Notes: generated by a model not told the origin, from the letters alone. DNA of 64,000 bases from an uncultured Devosia sp. (GCF_963517015.1 NZ_CAUQDV010000001.1:2909412-2973411); one strand, 5' to 3'. Shown: positions 1 through 8,763, counted from the stretch's first letter. Numbers and translations: made by a program.

Positions 1-1
1 C

Positions 2-523
2 GATGCCGACACGCAGGTGCTGGCGACCTATGTTCCCGATTTTCCGATCTACCCGCCGGAGACGTCGTGGATGCGGGAGCCCTATTCCGATCATGCGGCG
101 ATTACCGTTCGGACATCGGCTGCGGGCGGGAAACTGATCTGGTTTGTCGCCGACCTCGACCGGTGCTTTGCGCGGGACGAACAGTTCGAGCACGCCCTGC
201 TGCTTGCCAATGCAGTGAAGTGGTCGCTGGGGAACAAGGCCAAGGTGACGCTCAAAGGCACGCATGGCGTCATTACGGCCGAGCTTTATCAGCAAGGTGA
301 TCGTCACGTTCTGCATCTGAACAATCGCCTCCTGTTGTCTCGCACGCCCGGGCGCCAGTATGATCTGGTGCCGATCGGGCCGGTCGAGGTGCGCCTGCGC
401 ACCAAGGGGTCGTCGGTGGATCTGCGGGTCGCCGGCAAGACTGTGGCGGCGACCCGCGAGGGCGATGAGCTGGTGTTCACGGTCAATGAAATTCTCGACC
501 ATGAAGTGGCTGTGATCGGCTGA
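2..523 (+). CDS. C-terminal part of a putative glycoside hydrolase (5' end off the window)
   Basis: The reading frame is open from the left edge, so only the last 173 codons are present. The text around YVPDFPIYPPETSWMRE, then a GKLIWFVADLDRCF segment and a run of short beta strands, resembles the C-terminal end of bacterial proteins with a beta-galactosidase-like trimerisation (glutamine-amidotransferase-like) domain. That resemblance is recalled family knowledge, not a search result. The catalytic part is not in view, so substrate and reaction cannot be given. A perfect hairpin terminator follows the stop codon. The sugar-catabolic neighbours fit a glycosidase. Confidence 0.6.
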   Translation, partial: DADTQVLATYVPDFPIYPPETSWMREPYSDHAAITVRTSAAGGKLIWFVADLDRCFARDEQFEHALLLANAVKWSLGNKAKVTLKGTHGVITAELYQQGDRHVLHLNNRLLLSRTPGRQYDLVPIGPVEVRLRTKGSSVDLRVAGKTVAATREGDELVFTVNEILDHEVAVIG

Positions 524-538
524 CTGGTAACGCCAATG

Positions 539-575
539 AAGGGCGGCGCGCTGGATGGCGCGCCGCCCTTGTTTT
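539..575 (+). terminator. Rho-independent terminator
   Basis: A perfect 13-bp stem (539-551 with 558-570) has a 6-base loop and is followed by GTTTT. It ends the leftmost gene. It lies directly against the stop codon of the convergent binding-protein gene, and on that strand no T run follows, so it is likely one-directional. Confidence 0.85.
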
Positions 576-2182
576 CATGTGGTTCGCTTCGCCTTGCTGA
601 GCGGCCAGTAGGCGTATCCACCCTCGACCGGGAAGCCGAGGTCGATGCGCGGATTGCGCGCGATGACATAGCTCAGGGTGATGATGCCCATGATAGGCAA
701 ATCCGTCAGGAGCTTCTTTTCGATCTCTTTGACGATTGCCGTCCGCTTGTCGAAGTCGGGCTCGTCCTGTGCCGTTGCTAGAAGATCATCGATGCCCGGC
801 ATGGCCACGCCATAGTGGTTGAAATTGCCCTGCCCCGTGCCATCGGCTTTCACCTCGGCACCGGCCGAAACCTGTTGCAGGAAGACGTTGAGGGGAACCG
901 GGCCGTAGCTCGACGAATTGAGCGGCATGGCATTCTTGTCCTGCCGGTTCTCGGCATGGAAGGCGGTGTGGTCGATAATGTCCAGGGCCAGGTTGATGCC
1001 GACCGCCCGCAATTGCTCCTGAATCATGAGCATGATTGCAGCATAGTCTTCGCGCTGGCTGGTGTAGCACGAGATATCCACGCCATTGGGGAAACCAGCC
1101 TCGGCAAGCAGCGACTTGGCCTTTTCTGGATCGTAATTATACTGCAGTTCGGGGGGCAGTTCGTCCTTGGTGACTGAGCCTTCGAACTCGGAGGCGATGA
1201 TGCCCACCATTGGCTTGGCCAGCGGCCCATAGGCAGCCGCCAGGCCATCATTGTCTATGGCATAGCGGATAGCCTGACGAACGCGGATGTCCTGCAGCGG
1301 TTCACGGGTCAGGTTGAGGTGCAGCATATTGAAGCTGCCCGGCACGGTGGCATCGAAAATGGTCTCCGCCGAGCGCTGCTGCATCGACGGGATCCAGCCC
1401 GGCGAGCGAACGCCTTCGATCATGTCGACCTGCCCCGAAGCAAAGGCAAGCGTACGGGCCGTGGTATCGGCGATGAAGGATACTATCAGCTTTGGCGTTG
1501 CGGGCTGCTCACCAAAATGCTCGGGGAAAGCCACCAGCGTGATGCCGGTTGTCTCGTTGACGCTTTCAACTTGATAGGAACCCGTGCCAACCGGATCGAG
1601 ATTAAATGCCTCGCCCTTTTCCTCGAAAGCCTTCTTGCTCAGGATGGACGCCGGCAGGGTCGAAATGACCGAGCCATTAAACAACGGATCGGGCCGCTTG
1701 AGAGTGAAAACAACAGTATAAGTATCTGGAGCCTCAACACTTTCGATGTTGTTGAAATTCACCTTACCGCCGGTGACAAGGTCGGGATCGAGATGGCGAC
1801 CGATAGTGAAGGCGACATCCTCGGAGGTCATCTCCCCATAGCCTTTGTGAAACTGCACACCCTGACGCAACTTGTACGTCCAGTTCTTGGCATCTTCCGA
1901 GCTCTCCCAGCTTTCGGCCAGGCTCGGCTCGAAATCCTCGGGGCGCACGCCGAACTTGCCGTCGGGGTTGCGCGCCAGGGTGTTGAAGATCTGGTAGATC
2001 GCCCAATTGTCACCACCGGTCAGCCCGGTCTGCTGGGGATTGACGCCCGTGGGCGCGCGCGCAGCCAGGGCGATGGTCAGCACCTCCTCTTGGGCAAAAG
2101 CTGCCGGCATATGCAGGCCAATACCGGCGGCGGCGCTGGCGGCCCCGGCGTTGATCAGAAATCGTCTTCTCGACAGAGCCAT
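575..2182 (-). CDS. Peptide/nickel-type ABC transporter substrate-binding protein
   Basis: A 535-residue protein of the SBP_bac_5 (cluster C) family, whose members bind oligopeptides, opines, glycosides or metal chelates in the periplasm. It starts with a twin-arginine-like signal (SRRRFLINAGAASAAAG, then AFAQEE). Family landmarks include LAESWESSEDAKNWTYKLRQGVQFHKG near residue 90 and RVRQAIRYAIDN near 300. It is the last gene of the minus-strand catabolic operon and follows the enolase-superfamily gene by 26 bases. GGGAGGAG precedes the ATG. No permease or ATPase genes accompany it here, so the rest of the transporter must be elsewhere. The ligand is unknown; the neighbours suggest a sugar acid or related compound. 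Confidence 0.88.
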   Translation of the reverse strand: MALSRRRFLINAGAASAAAGIGLHMPAAFAQEEVLTIALAARAPTGVNPQQTGLTGGDNWAIYQIFNTLARNPDGKFGVRPEDFEPSLAESWESSEDAKNWTYKLRQGVQFHKGYGEMTSEDVAFTIGRHLDPDLVTGGKVNFNNIESVEAPDTYTVVFTLKRPDPLFNGSVISTLPASILSKKAFEEKGEAFNLDPVGTGSYQVESVNETTGITLVAFPEHFGEQPATPKLIVSFIADTTARTLAFASGQVDMIEGVRSPGWIPSMQQRSAETIFDATVPGSFNMLHLNLTREPLQDIRVRQAIRYAIDNDGLAAAYGPLAKPMVGIIASEFEGSVTKDELPPELQYNYDPEKAKSLLAEAGFPNGVDISCYTSQREDYAAIMLMIQEQLRAVGINLALDIIDHTAFHAENRQDKNAMPLNSSSYGPVPLNVFLQQVSAGAEVKADGTGQGNFNHYGVAMPGIDDLLATAQDEPDFDKRTAIVKEIEKKLLTDLPIMGIITLSYVIARNPRIDLGFPVEGGYAYWPLSKAKRTT

Positions 2183-2208
2183 AAGGTTTCTCCTCCCTTG
2201 ATGTGGCT

Positions 2209-3321
2209 TTAAGCGGAGACTGGAATGCGTCTCCGGTTCAATTCCTCGGCGTCAAATTGCGCACCCAGACCCGGCGCGGTAGGCAGGTGGAAAAGCCCGT
2301 CTCTTGGTTCGGACGGGTTGGTGAAGACACTGCCGGCGCGTTCCCAGCCATCTGCCAGTTCGACTGGCTTGTTGAGATGCATGATGGTGGAGAGCACGTG
2401 CAGGTTGGCCAGATGCCCCAATGATGGCTGGGTCTGGTGCGGCACCAGATCGACGCCATGGGCATAGGCAATTGCGGCGCATTGCATGATGCCGGTGATG
2501 CCGCCCATCTTGACGATATCGGGCTGCACCATGCGCACACCGGCATTGATCAGGTCCTTGAGGCCCTGAAGCGTATAGGTCTGCTCGCCTGCCGAAACGG
2601 TGATGTCGAGGCGTTGGGCGACCTCACCCATGGCAGAGATATGGTAGTGCTGCACCGGCTCCTCAAACCAGGTGTAGCCGAGGTCCTCGAGCGCCCGGCC
2701 GACCCGCATGGCACCGCCGACCGAATAGCCATTATTGGCATCGAAGCCGAGGACGAAATCGTCGCCCAAGGCCTTGCGAACGGCCTTGGCCTTGGCGATG
2801 TCCCCGGGAATATCGACATCGAGCTTGGTGCGATCCCCGTCCCAACGGATCTTGACTGCAGCCGGCTTTTCCTTGGCGACGCGGCGCTCCACGACCTCCA
2901 CGACCTGATCGACCGTACGCCAGGCATTGCCGCCCACCGAAGCGTAGCAGGTGAGGCTGGTCCGCCAGGCACCGCCCAGCAGCTTGTAGACTGGCTGTCC
3001 GAACAGCTTCCCCTTGAGATCCCAAAGGGCGATGTCGAGTGCCGCCAGCGCGCCGGTGGTCGCGCCTTCGGGCCCGAGCTTGATGCATTTGTGGTACAGC
3101 GTATCGATCAGCACGGCATGATCGAGCGCGTCCTTGCCGACAAGAAACGGCGCCATCTCATGCGCGATAATGGTGAGCGAGGCCAGCCCGCCGGCCATGG
3201 GCGAAGCTTCACCCATGCCGAACTGACCATCCTCGGTTTCGATCCGCACGAATGCTGAGCGGTTGTTGGGCTTGGCCTCGTCGAAGGCCAGCTGAAACGT
3301 TTCGACTTTAGTGATCTTCAC
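2209..3321 (-). CDS. Mandelate racemase/muconate lactonizing enzyme family protein
   Basis: A 370-residue enolase-superfamily enzyme, which abstracts a proton alpha to a carboxylate using Mg2+. The N-terminal capping domain (KITKVETFQLAFDE) is followed by a barrel with VKIRWDGD, the metal region FDANNGYSV and WFEEPVQ, and later SAGEQ and QPDIVKMGGITG. I chose the GTG at 3321 because GGGAGG lies just upstream; an ATG at 3348 in the same frame is possible. It is likely a sugar-acid dehydratase or racemase acting with the dehydrogenases of the same operon; the substrate cannot be read from sequence. Confidence 0.85.
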   Translation of the reverse strand: MKITKVETFQLAFDEAKPNNRSAFVRIETEDGQFGMGEASPMAGGLASLTIIAHEMAPFLVGKDALDHAVLIDTLYHKCIKLGPEGATTGALAALDIALWDLKGKLFGQPVYKLLGGAWRTSLTCYASVGGNAWRTVDQVVEVVERRVAKEKPAAVKIRWDGDRTKLDVDIPGDIAKAKAVRKALGDDFVLGFDANNGYSVGGAMRVGRALEDLGYTWFEEPVQHYHISAMGEVAQRLDITVSAGEQTYTLQGLKDLINAGVRMVQPDIVKMGGITGIMQCAAIAYAHGVDLVPHQTQPSLGHLANLHVLSTIMHLNKPVELADGWERAGSVFTNPSEPRDGLFHLPTAPGLGAQFDAEELNRRRIPVSA

Positions 3322-3353
3322 TGCACGTCCTCCCTCGTGCCGTGACAACTGGA

Positions 3354-4829
3354 TTACCAGCTCACGGCGATATATTTGGTCTCACAAAACTCCATGATGC
3401 CGTGGTGAGCACCTTCGCGGCCCAGCCCACTTTGCTTGACGCCACCAAAAGGGGCCGCAGGATCGGAGACCAGACCCCGGTTCAATCCGACCATCCCCGC
3501 TTCGAGCCGTTCGGACACACGCATGCCGCGCCCGACATCGCGGGTGTAGACATAGGCAATCAGGCCGTATTCGGTGTCATTGGCGGCGCTGACCGCGTCA
3601 TCCTCGCTGGCAAAGGTGGTGATCGCCGCGACAGGGCCGAAGATTTCTTCCCGCGTAATGCTGGCACTGGCGGGAACGTCGCTGATGACGGTGGGCGGAA
3701 AATAGAAGCCGACCCCACCGGTAGCCTTGCCGCCGGCCAGCACCGAGGCACCCTGCCCCACGGCATCGTCGACGAGCCCGCCAATCCGATCGACGGCCGC
3801 CTGGTTGATCAATGGGCCGCATTGCGTCTTGGCGTCATAGCCGACACCGACCTTGAGCGCCTCCATGCGCTCGACCAGTCCCCTTGAGAAGGCGTCGGCA
3901 ATGCCCTTTTGTACATAGAAGCGATTGGCAGCCGTGCAGGCTTCGCCGCCATTGCGCATCTTGGCGATCATCGCGCCATCGAGGGCAGCGTCGAGATCGG
4001 CGTCGTCAAAGACGATAAAGGGTGCATTGCCACCCAATTCCATCGAGCAGGATATGATCGTATCGGCGGCTTCGCGCAGCAGCTTGCGGCCCACTTCGGT
4101 CGAGCCGGTGAACGAGAGCTTGCGCACCCGCGGGTCGTGCAGCATGGCGCTGACGGTGGCGCCGGAGCGCGAGGTGGTCAGCACGTTGACCACGCCGGCG
4201 GGCACGCCTGCTTCGCGATAGATATCGGCCAGGACGAAGGCGGTGAGCGGGGTTTCCGTCGCTGGCTTGAGCACGACGGTGCAGCCCGCAGCCAAGGCCG
4301 GCGCAATCTTGCGGGTTGCCATGGCGGCTGGGAAATTCCACGGCGTCACCAGGACGGCAATGCCGATCGGCTGGTGTTCGACCACGATCTTGTTGGCGCC
4401 GCTGGGGGCGGTATAGATATCGCCGTTGAGACGCACCGCCTCCTCGGAGAACCAGCGGAAAAATTCGGCGGCATAGGTGACCTCGCCGCGTGCGTCGCTC
4501 AATGACTTGCCGTTTTCGAGGCTGATCAGTTCGGCCAGCATGTCGCGGCGCTCGATCATCAGTTCAAAGCAGCGGCGCAGGATTTCTCCACGCTCGCGCG
4601 GTGCTGTGCCAGCCCAGCCGGGCGCGGCCTTTTGGGCGGCCGTGACTGCCGCCATGGCGTCCTCGACGGTCGCATCCGCCACCGCGGTGATGACCTTGCC
4701 CGTTGACGGGTCGATGACGTCAATGCGCTGGCCCGTGGCACCGGGGCGCCACTGGCCGTCGATCCATAAATCGGACGGCAACTGGCTGGGATCAAAGCTC
4801 AGGCCGGAAAATGAGGCGTGCTGGTTCAT
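3354..4829 (-). CDS. NAD(P)-dependent aldehyde dehydrogenase, succinate-semialdehyde type
   Basis: A 491-residue enzyme of the ALDH superfamily, closest in appearance to succinate-semialdehyde or glutarate-semialdehyde dehydrogenases. Visible features are VTPWNFP (164-167 region), the cofactor loop SFTGSTEVG near 239, the general base Glu264 in MELGGNAP and the catalytic Cys298 in GGEACTAANR. It oxidises an aldehyde to an acid in the cytoplasm. It lies three bases from the iron alcohol dehydrogenase gene, which probably supplies the aldehyde. The exact substrate is not determined by sequence. Confidence 0.9.
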   Translation of the reverse strand: MNQHASFSGLSFDPSQLPSDLWIDGQWRPGATGQRIDVIDPSTGKVITAVADATVEDAMAAVTAAQKAAPGWAGTAPRERGEILRRCFELMIERRDMLAELISLENGKSLSDARGEVTYAAEFFRWFSEEAVRLNGDIYTAPSGANKIVVEHQPIGIAVLVTPWNFPAAMATRKIAPALAAGCTVVLKPATETPLTAFVLADIYREAGVPAGVVNVLTTSRSGATVSAMLHDPRVRKLSFTGSTEVGRKLLREAADTIISCSMELGGNAPFIVFDDADLDAALDGAMIAKMRNGGEACTAANRFYVQKGIADAFSRGLVERMEALKVGVGYDAKTQCGPLINQAAVDRIGGLVDDAVGQGASVLAGGKATGGVGFYFPPTVISDVPASASITREEIFGPVAAITTFASEDDAVSAANDTEYGLIAYVYTRDVGRGMRVSERLEAGMVGLNRGLVSDPAAPFGGVKQSGLGREGAHHGIMEFCETKYIAVSW

Positions 4830-4832
4830 GGA

Positions 4833-6071
4833 CTAGTCCTGGACTGAATGGCGAAGCGCGGCGCGGTCGCCGCTGTAGGCCGCGTTGACGAGCAGGGCCA
4901 TGCTCGCAGGGTCGAGCAGGCGCGGATTGTTCTTGACGAGGCGCGTCGCCCCCAAAGCTGCCTCGGCAGTCCAGGCAAGCTTGTCTTCGGTTACGCCCAG
5001 ATCGCGCAGGGTCACGGGTATGCCGACTGATGCAAAGAGAGTGACAATGGCCTCGATTGCCGAAGCCGCCTTGCCGGCACAATCGGTGGCACCAACAAGG
5101 CCCATGGCGTCGGCGATCTGGGCCATTTCCGCCCGGGCGTGGCTGGCGTTGAATTCCATGACATAGGGCATCATGACAGCAACGCCCGCGCCATGGGCCG
5201 TATGGGTCAGGGCACCTACCGGATATTGGACGGCATGGGCAGCGGCTGTTCCGGCAGCGCCAAAGGCCAGCCCGGCCAGGGTCGCGCCCATCATCAGATC
5301 ATGGCGCGCCGCGTGGTTGGCGCCGTCGTCATAGGCAGGCTTCAGGCTGGCTGAGATCAACCTTATGGCTTCGAGCGCGTAATGATCGGAGAATGCATTC
5401 TTGCCGACGAAAACATGCTCATGGACGGTGGTTTCGTCGACGCTGCGGCGCAAGGTCGTGAAGGCTTCGATCGCATGGGTCAGCGCATCTGCCCCGGAAA
5501 CTGCCGTCAGGCCTGGCGGGCAGCTATAGGTAAGCTCAGGGTCGCAGATGGCCGTGTGTGGAATAAGATGGGGACTGGCAATGCCGACCTTGACCGCACG
5601 ATCAGGGTCAGAGACCACGGCAACGGGGGTCACTTCGGAACCCGTGCCTGCTGTGGTGGGGATGGCAATCAGCGGCAGGATCGGCCCTGGAACCTTGAAC
5701 TCGCCATAATAGTCGGCCGGCTTGCCGCCATGGGTCAGCAGCAGCGCAATAACCTTGGCGGCGTCGAGGCAGGAACCACCCCCAATGCCGATGACCACTT
5801 CGGCACCAAAGGCCCTGCCCTGTTCGAGACCATCGAGAATGCTGGCCGCCGGTAGTTCGGCGACAGTGCCCGAATAGACTTCGGTGGTAATGCCAGCTGC
5901 TGTGAGTCCCTGCACCAGCTCAACAAACTGCGGATCGGCGGCCAGCCGCTGATCGGTGACGATCAGCGCGCGCTTGCCAAGTTGTGCCACATAGCCGGCA
6001 AGGGCGTGACGCTGTCCTGCGCCAAAAACCAGGTTGCGCGGCAGGCGCGAGACGGCAAAGAGAGAGGTCAT
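4833..6071 (-). CDS. Iron-containing alcohol dehydrogenase
   Basis: A 412-residue group III (Fe-dependent) alcohol dehydrogenase. Landmarks are the NAD-binding GIGGGSCLDAAK, then PLIAIPTTAGTGSEVTPVAVV and the metal-region DALTHAIEAF with later histidines in AAHAVQYPVGALTHTAHGAG. I chose the ATG at 6071 because it overlaps the stop of the upstream Ldh_2 gene as ATGA, a sign of translational coupling; the longer upstream frame has no homology. It interconverts an alcohol and an aldehyde or keto acid in the same pathway as the adjacent aldehyde dehydrogenase. Confidence 0.9.
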   Translation of the reverse strand: MTSLFAVSRLPRNLVFGAGQRHALAGYVAQLGKRALIVTDQRLAADPQFVELVQGLTAAGITTEVYSGTVAELPAASILDGLEQGRAFGAEVVIGIGGGSCLDAAKVIALLLTHGGKPADYYGEFKVPGPILPLIAIPTTAGTGSEVTPVAVVSDPDRAVKVGIASPHLIPHTAICDPELTYSCPPGLTAVSGADALTHAIEAFTTLRRSVDETTVHEHVFVGKNAFSDHYALEAIRLISASLKPAYDDGANHAARHDLMMGATLAGLAFGAAGTAAAHAVQYPVGALTHTAHGAGVAVMMPYVMEFNASHARAEMAQIADAMGLVGATDCAGKAASAIEAIVTLFASVGIPVTLRDLGVTEDKLAWTAEAALGATRLVKNNPRLLDPASMALLVNAAYSGDRAALRHSVQD

Positions 6072-7096
6072 GACATGGCCTGCTGTGGTTGAATGGCCGG
6101 CGCTTGCACCATGGCCTGGAGGCGATCCCAAACGGCGTCGGCGATGGGCACGCCGTCTTGCAGGCGTTGTGCCCGGATGGCGCGGCCGCGTTCGCCTGGG
6201 ATCAGCACGGCGTCAAATCCCTGCGCCGGTTCGGCGGAGCGGATGATATCGAGATAGGCGGCAAGGCCCGCAATGCTGGGACCGTCGATAACAATGAACA
6301 GATCGCCCTTGTTGGCCAGGTGTGTGGCATCGAGCGTGCCATGCACCTCGGTGCCAAGCGCGGCGCCCGACAGCGCACTGACCAGGAGCTCGAACGCCAG
6401 GCCCAGTGCATAACCCTTGGCCGCACCAAAGGGCGCTATGGCGCCGGACTTGGCCGCATGAGCATCCGTCGTGGGATTGCCGCGCGCGTCAAGCGCCCAA
6501 TCGGCCGGAATCGGCGCGTTGCGATTGGCGTGATCGTGGATTTCGCCCATCGACACACGGCTGGTGGCCGTGTCCATGACAAAAGGATCGGCCTCCCCGG
6601 TCGGCACGCCAATGGCAATTGGATTGGTACCCACCAAAGCCTGCCGCCCGCCCCAGGGATGAACCAGGGCTTCGCTGGTCGACAGCACGATGGCGGCCTG
6701 CCCCGATCGGGCGATCCGCTCGGCATACCAGGCGAGCATGCCGATGTGTTGGGCATTGGCGATAGCGGCCATGGCAATGCCGGTTTGTTTGGCACGCGCC
6801 TGGATTGCGGTGAGTGCGGCATCGGCCACGACCGGGCCCAGACCATTCCGACCATCCACACGGAGAAACCCACTGCCCTGCCAGGTATGCTCGCCACTGG
6901 CCTGCGGATCAGCCAGGCCGGCGGCAATTCGTTCGGCCAGGCGCTCAAGGCGCAAAAGGCCATGCGAGGGCACGCCGCGCAGATCGGCATCCAGCCAAAG
7001 ATCCACCTGCATCCGGGCATGGTCTGCCGGAACCCCGGCCGCAAGGAGGGCGTATTCCGCTGTCTGACGCAACTTTTCGACAGGAACAGTGTGCAC
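6068..7096 (-). CDS. Ldh_2 family (malate/L-lactate/ureidoglycolate-type) dehydrogenase
   Basis: A 342-residue NAD(P)-dependent oxidoreductase of the Ldh_2 family, unrelated to classical lactate dehydrogenase. It shows DADLRGVPSHGLLRLERL near residues 32-49, VDGRNGLGPVVAD, NAQHIGMLAWYAERIA, the nucleotide-loop region ALVGTNPIAIGVPTGEADPFVMDTATS and PFGAAKGYALGLAFELL. Members reduce or oxidise 2-hydroxy acids. It is the first gene of the five-gene minus-strand operon, starts with GTG and is divergent from the GntR regulator, with a palindrome between the two. Confidence 0.88.
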   Translation of the reverse strand: MHTVPVEKLRQTAEYALLAAGVPADHARMQVDLWLDADLRGVPSHGLLRLERLAERIAAGLADPQASGEHTWQGSGFLRVDGRNGLGPVVADAALTAIQARAKQTGIAMAAIANAQHIGMLAWYAERIARSGQAAIVLSTSEALVHPWGGRQALVGTNPIAIGVPTGEADPFVMDTATSRVSMGEIHDHANRNAPIPADWALDARGNPTTDAHAAKSGAIAPFGAAKGYALGLAFELLVSALSGAALGTEVHGTLDATHLANKGDLFIVIDGPSIAGLAAYLDIIRSAEPAQGFDAVLIPGERGRAIRAQRLQDGVPIADAVWDRLQAMVQAPAIQPQQAMS

Positions 7097-7104
7097 GATA
7101 TCAA

Positions 7105-7116
7105 ATCCGATCGGAT
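7105..7116. promoter_or_regulatory. Candidate GntR operator
   Basis: ATCCGATCGGAT is a perfect 12-bp palindrome between the divergent Ldh_2 operon and the GntR-family gene, flanked by two GATATC copies at 7097-7102 and 7114-7119. The position suits autoregulation plus control of the operon by the GntR protein. No footprint evidence exists here. Confidence 0.45.
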
Positions 7117-7188
7117 ATCTGATTGAGCGAGGCAGACTATGGTGCTATCAAGTGGGGAGCGTCAATAGCCAATCCGGAACAGCGGGAA

Positions 7189-7869
7189 ATGGACTCAAGC
7201 GACAGCCAGGCGCCAACGCCTCTCAAGCGGCCGACACGGCTGGGCGACGAGGTGTACAATGCCATCTATGCGCAGTTGATGACGCGCCAGATCGCCCCGG
7301 GGGGACGTATCTCGGTTGACCGATTGGTGCGTACCCTGGGCGTTTCGCAAACGCCGATCCGGGAGGCCCTTTCGCGGCTTGAAGCGCAGGGGCTGGTTGT
7401 GAAGACCCACCTCATTGGCTACAGCGCCGCCAACCAGATGGACAGCGCTCGCCTCGACCAGCTTTATGAACTGCGCCTTCTGCTCGAGCCCTTTGCCACC
7501 GGGCGCGCGGCCTTGTTATTGACCGATGATGGCCGGGCCAATTTGATCAGGCTGGCCGCCGAAATGCAGGCAGGCGACACGGGGCCGGAGGCCTACGGAC
7601 GGTTCGCCCGGCTGGACAGCGATTTTCATGATGTGATTGCCCATGCCAGCGGCAATGAACTCGTGCAGGAAACGCTGGCCAGCCTGCATACGCATGTCCA
7701 TTTGTTCCGCCTGTTTTACCATGCGAGAGTGACCAGCGACGCCATAGCGGAGCACGAAAACATCATTGCCGCGCTGGTCGCCCGGGATGCCCCGGCGGCT
7801 GAAGACGCCATGCGAACCCACATCCAGCGCTCGCGCGACCGCTTCATGAAGGCTTTCTCTCCGTCATGA
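7189..7869 (+). CDS. GntR family transcriptional regulator, FCD (FadR-type) subfamily
   Basis: A 226-residue regulator with an N-terminal winged helix (LGDEVYNAIYAQLM, then VDRLVRTLGVSQTPIREALSRLEAQGLV) and a C-terminal FCD ligand domain. The domain contains the LYELRLLLEPFATGRAAL helix and metal-site candidates in DSDFHDVIAHASGN and the later EHENIIAALVARD. FCD proteins bind small acids, often with a metal. Its divergent placement points to control of the 575-7096 operon. I chose the ATG at 7189; a TTG at 7123 would add 22 residues without domain content. Confidence 0.88.
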   Translation: MDSSDSQAPTPLKRPTRLGDEVYNAIYAQLMTRQIAPGGRISVDRLVRTLGVSQTPIREALSRLEAQGLVVKTHLIGYSAANQMDSARLDQLYELRLLLEPFATGRAALLLTDDGRANLIRLAAEMQAGDTGPEAYGRFARLDSDFHDVIAHASGNELVQETLASLHTHVHLFRLFYHARVTSDAIAEHENIIAALVARDAPAAEDAMRTHIQRSRDRFMKAFSPS

Positions 7870-8041
7870 ATCTCTCATTGGTCGATTAGGTTTGTGCCGT
7901 TGCTAACTTGGTAGATCCATCAGAAAAATTGAGATCAGGGCTGACGTCACAGAGGGGGGACGCAGCTGGCTCTCAAACTTTGTTGGCGTATGTCAAAGCG
8001 CCGTTCCACCAGGTGAAGATATTCGAGGCACTGACTTGACC

Positions 8042-8082
8042 ACTTGGCCACCGACATGGTCCAAGTGGCCAAGTTGGCCACT
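8042..8082. promoter_or_regulatory. Cluster of TTGGCCAC inverted repeats, possible orphan operator
   Basis: A perfect odd palindrome, AGTGGCCAAGTTGGCCACT, lies at 8064-8082. A further ACTTGGCCAC copy at 8042-8051 is in inverted orientation to GTGGCCAAGT at 8065-8074. No gene starts downstream before the transposon at 8166, so if this is an operator its gene has been separated from it. The rest of 7870-8160 shows no gene. Confidence 0.35.
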
Positions 8083-8160
8083 GGCGGCATCAATGTTTTC
8101 AGTGACTTACGGGCCATATTTAGTTTTGCTGGGAATCCAGGTTCCCCAGCCAATTTACTC

Positions 8161-8165
8161 AATAG
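8161..8165. repeat. Target site duplication, left copy (AATAG)
   Basis: AATAG directly precedes the left terminal inverted repeat and is repeated as AATAG at 19994-19998 directly after the right one. Five-base duplications are typical of Tn7/Tn5053-type DDE transposition. Confidence 0.85.
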
Positions 8166-8191
8166 TATGACGCGGCTGAAAGAGTGCCCGA
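8166..8191 (+). repeat. Left terminal inverted repeat of the transposon
   Basis: The repeat begins TATG and ends with the core GGCTGAAAGAGTGCCCGA (8174-8191). It differs from the inverted right end only at positions 5-8. Confidence 0.85.
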
Positions 8192-8197
8192 TTTCGG

Positions 8198-8214
8198 CGC
8201 TAAGAGTGCCCGAG
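8198..8214 (+). repeat. Second left-end repeat (likely transposase binding site)
   Basis: CGCTAAGAGTGCCCGAG repeats the core of the terminal repeat about 25 bp further in. GACTCCAG follows at 8217-8224, an octamer also found inside the right end when read inwards. Multiple end repeats are the normal binding array of TnsB/TniA transposases. Confidence 0.65.
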
Positions 8215-8259
8215 CAGACTCCAGGGACTCCTTCCGGCCGATTTGCAGACACTAGAGTC

Positions 8260-8640
8260 TTATGAAGGCGCCGATGGCGGTGGCGCGGCCCGATGCGCCA
8301 GCTTCTGCCATTGCTTGTTGTCGATCAGGGTCGACCGGTAGATCTTCAGGCCACTGCAACCCGGTAAGGATTTCAAGGTCAGCTTGACCGGATCCACCAA
8401 AGGCTGCGCAAGCCAAGGGCTCAACGTGATCCTCTTGATGGCGGAAAGCGGCACCGGCACCGGATACGCCTGGATTTCCTCGTTTTCACTGGCATAGACC
8501 GCACGGTACTCGCGCTCGTCGCCATAGGGCCAGCGCTTGGTGAACGGAAGGATTTCCAGATCCACCTCCTGCATCGAGTTGGCGTTCGCCACCTGCTCGT
8601 AGTTGACGTAGCGATGGGTCACCCCAAGCGAATGCATCGG
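8260..8640 (-). pseudogene. C-terminal remnant of a DUF2971-like protein
   Basis: The open frame continues to 8664, but its first codons overlap a umuD remnant on the other strand, so the native part seems to start near 8640. About 125 residues remain. WPYGDEREYRAVYA followed by a VPLSAIKRITLSPW segment resembles the C-terminal half of DUF2971 proteins, normally about twice as long. I assign the family from memory and only tentatively. The N-terminal half is lost at the junction, so I treat it as a broken gene. Confidence 0.5.
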
Positions 8641-8763
8641 CGGGGCGGCGTGCTGCGGCTCCACAACGAGAATGCCACCTTGCCGCCCTTCACCGTCGCA
8701 GTGGGCACCGACATCTCCGTATGGGGCGTGGTGACGGCGACCATCCGCGACCTCAAGCGATGA
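8641..8763 (+). pseudogene. umuD: C-terminal remnant of umuD
   Basis: The last 40 codons before the umuC start read GVLRLHNENA and then FGVV-like SVWGVVTATIRDLKR, which matches the end of the UmuD/LexA-type S24 peptidase. Its stop codon overlaps the umuC ATG (ATGA), the normal umuDC arrangement. The N-terminal region and the catalytic Ser and Lys are missing, replaced on the left by the DUF2971 remnant. UmuD' needed to form Pol V would have to come from another locus. Confidence 0.7.

Noticed and set aside
8155..8165. Extension of the left inverted repeat outward through TTACTC, matched at the right end
   Set aside because: The extra match is explained by the palindromic target itself; the 5-bp duplication fixes the element ends at TATG.
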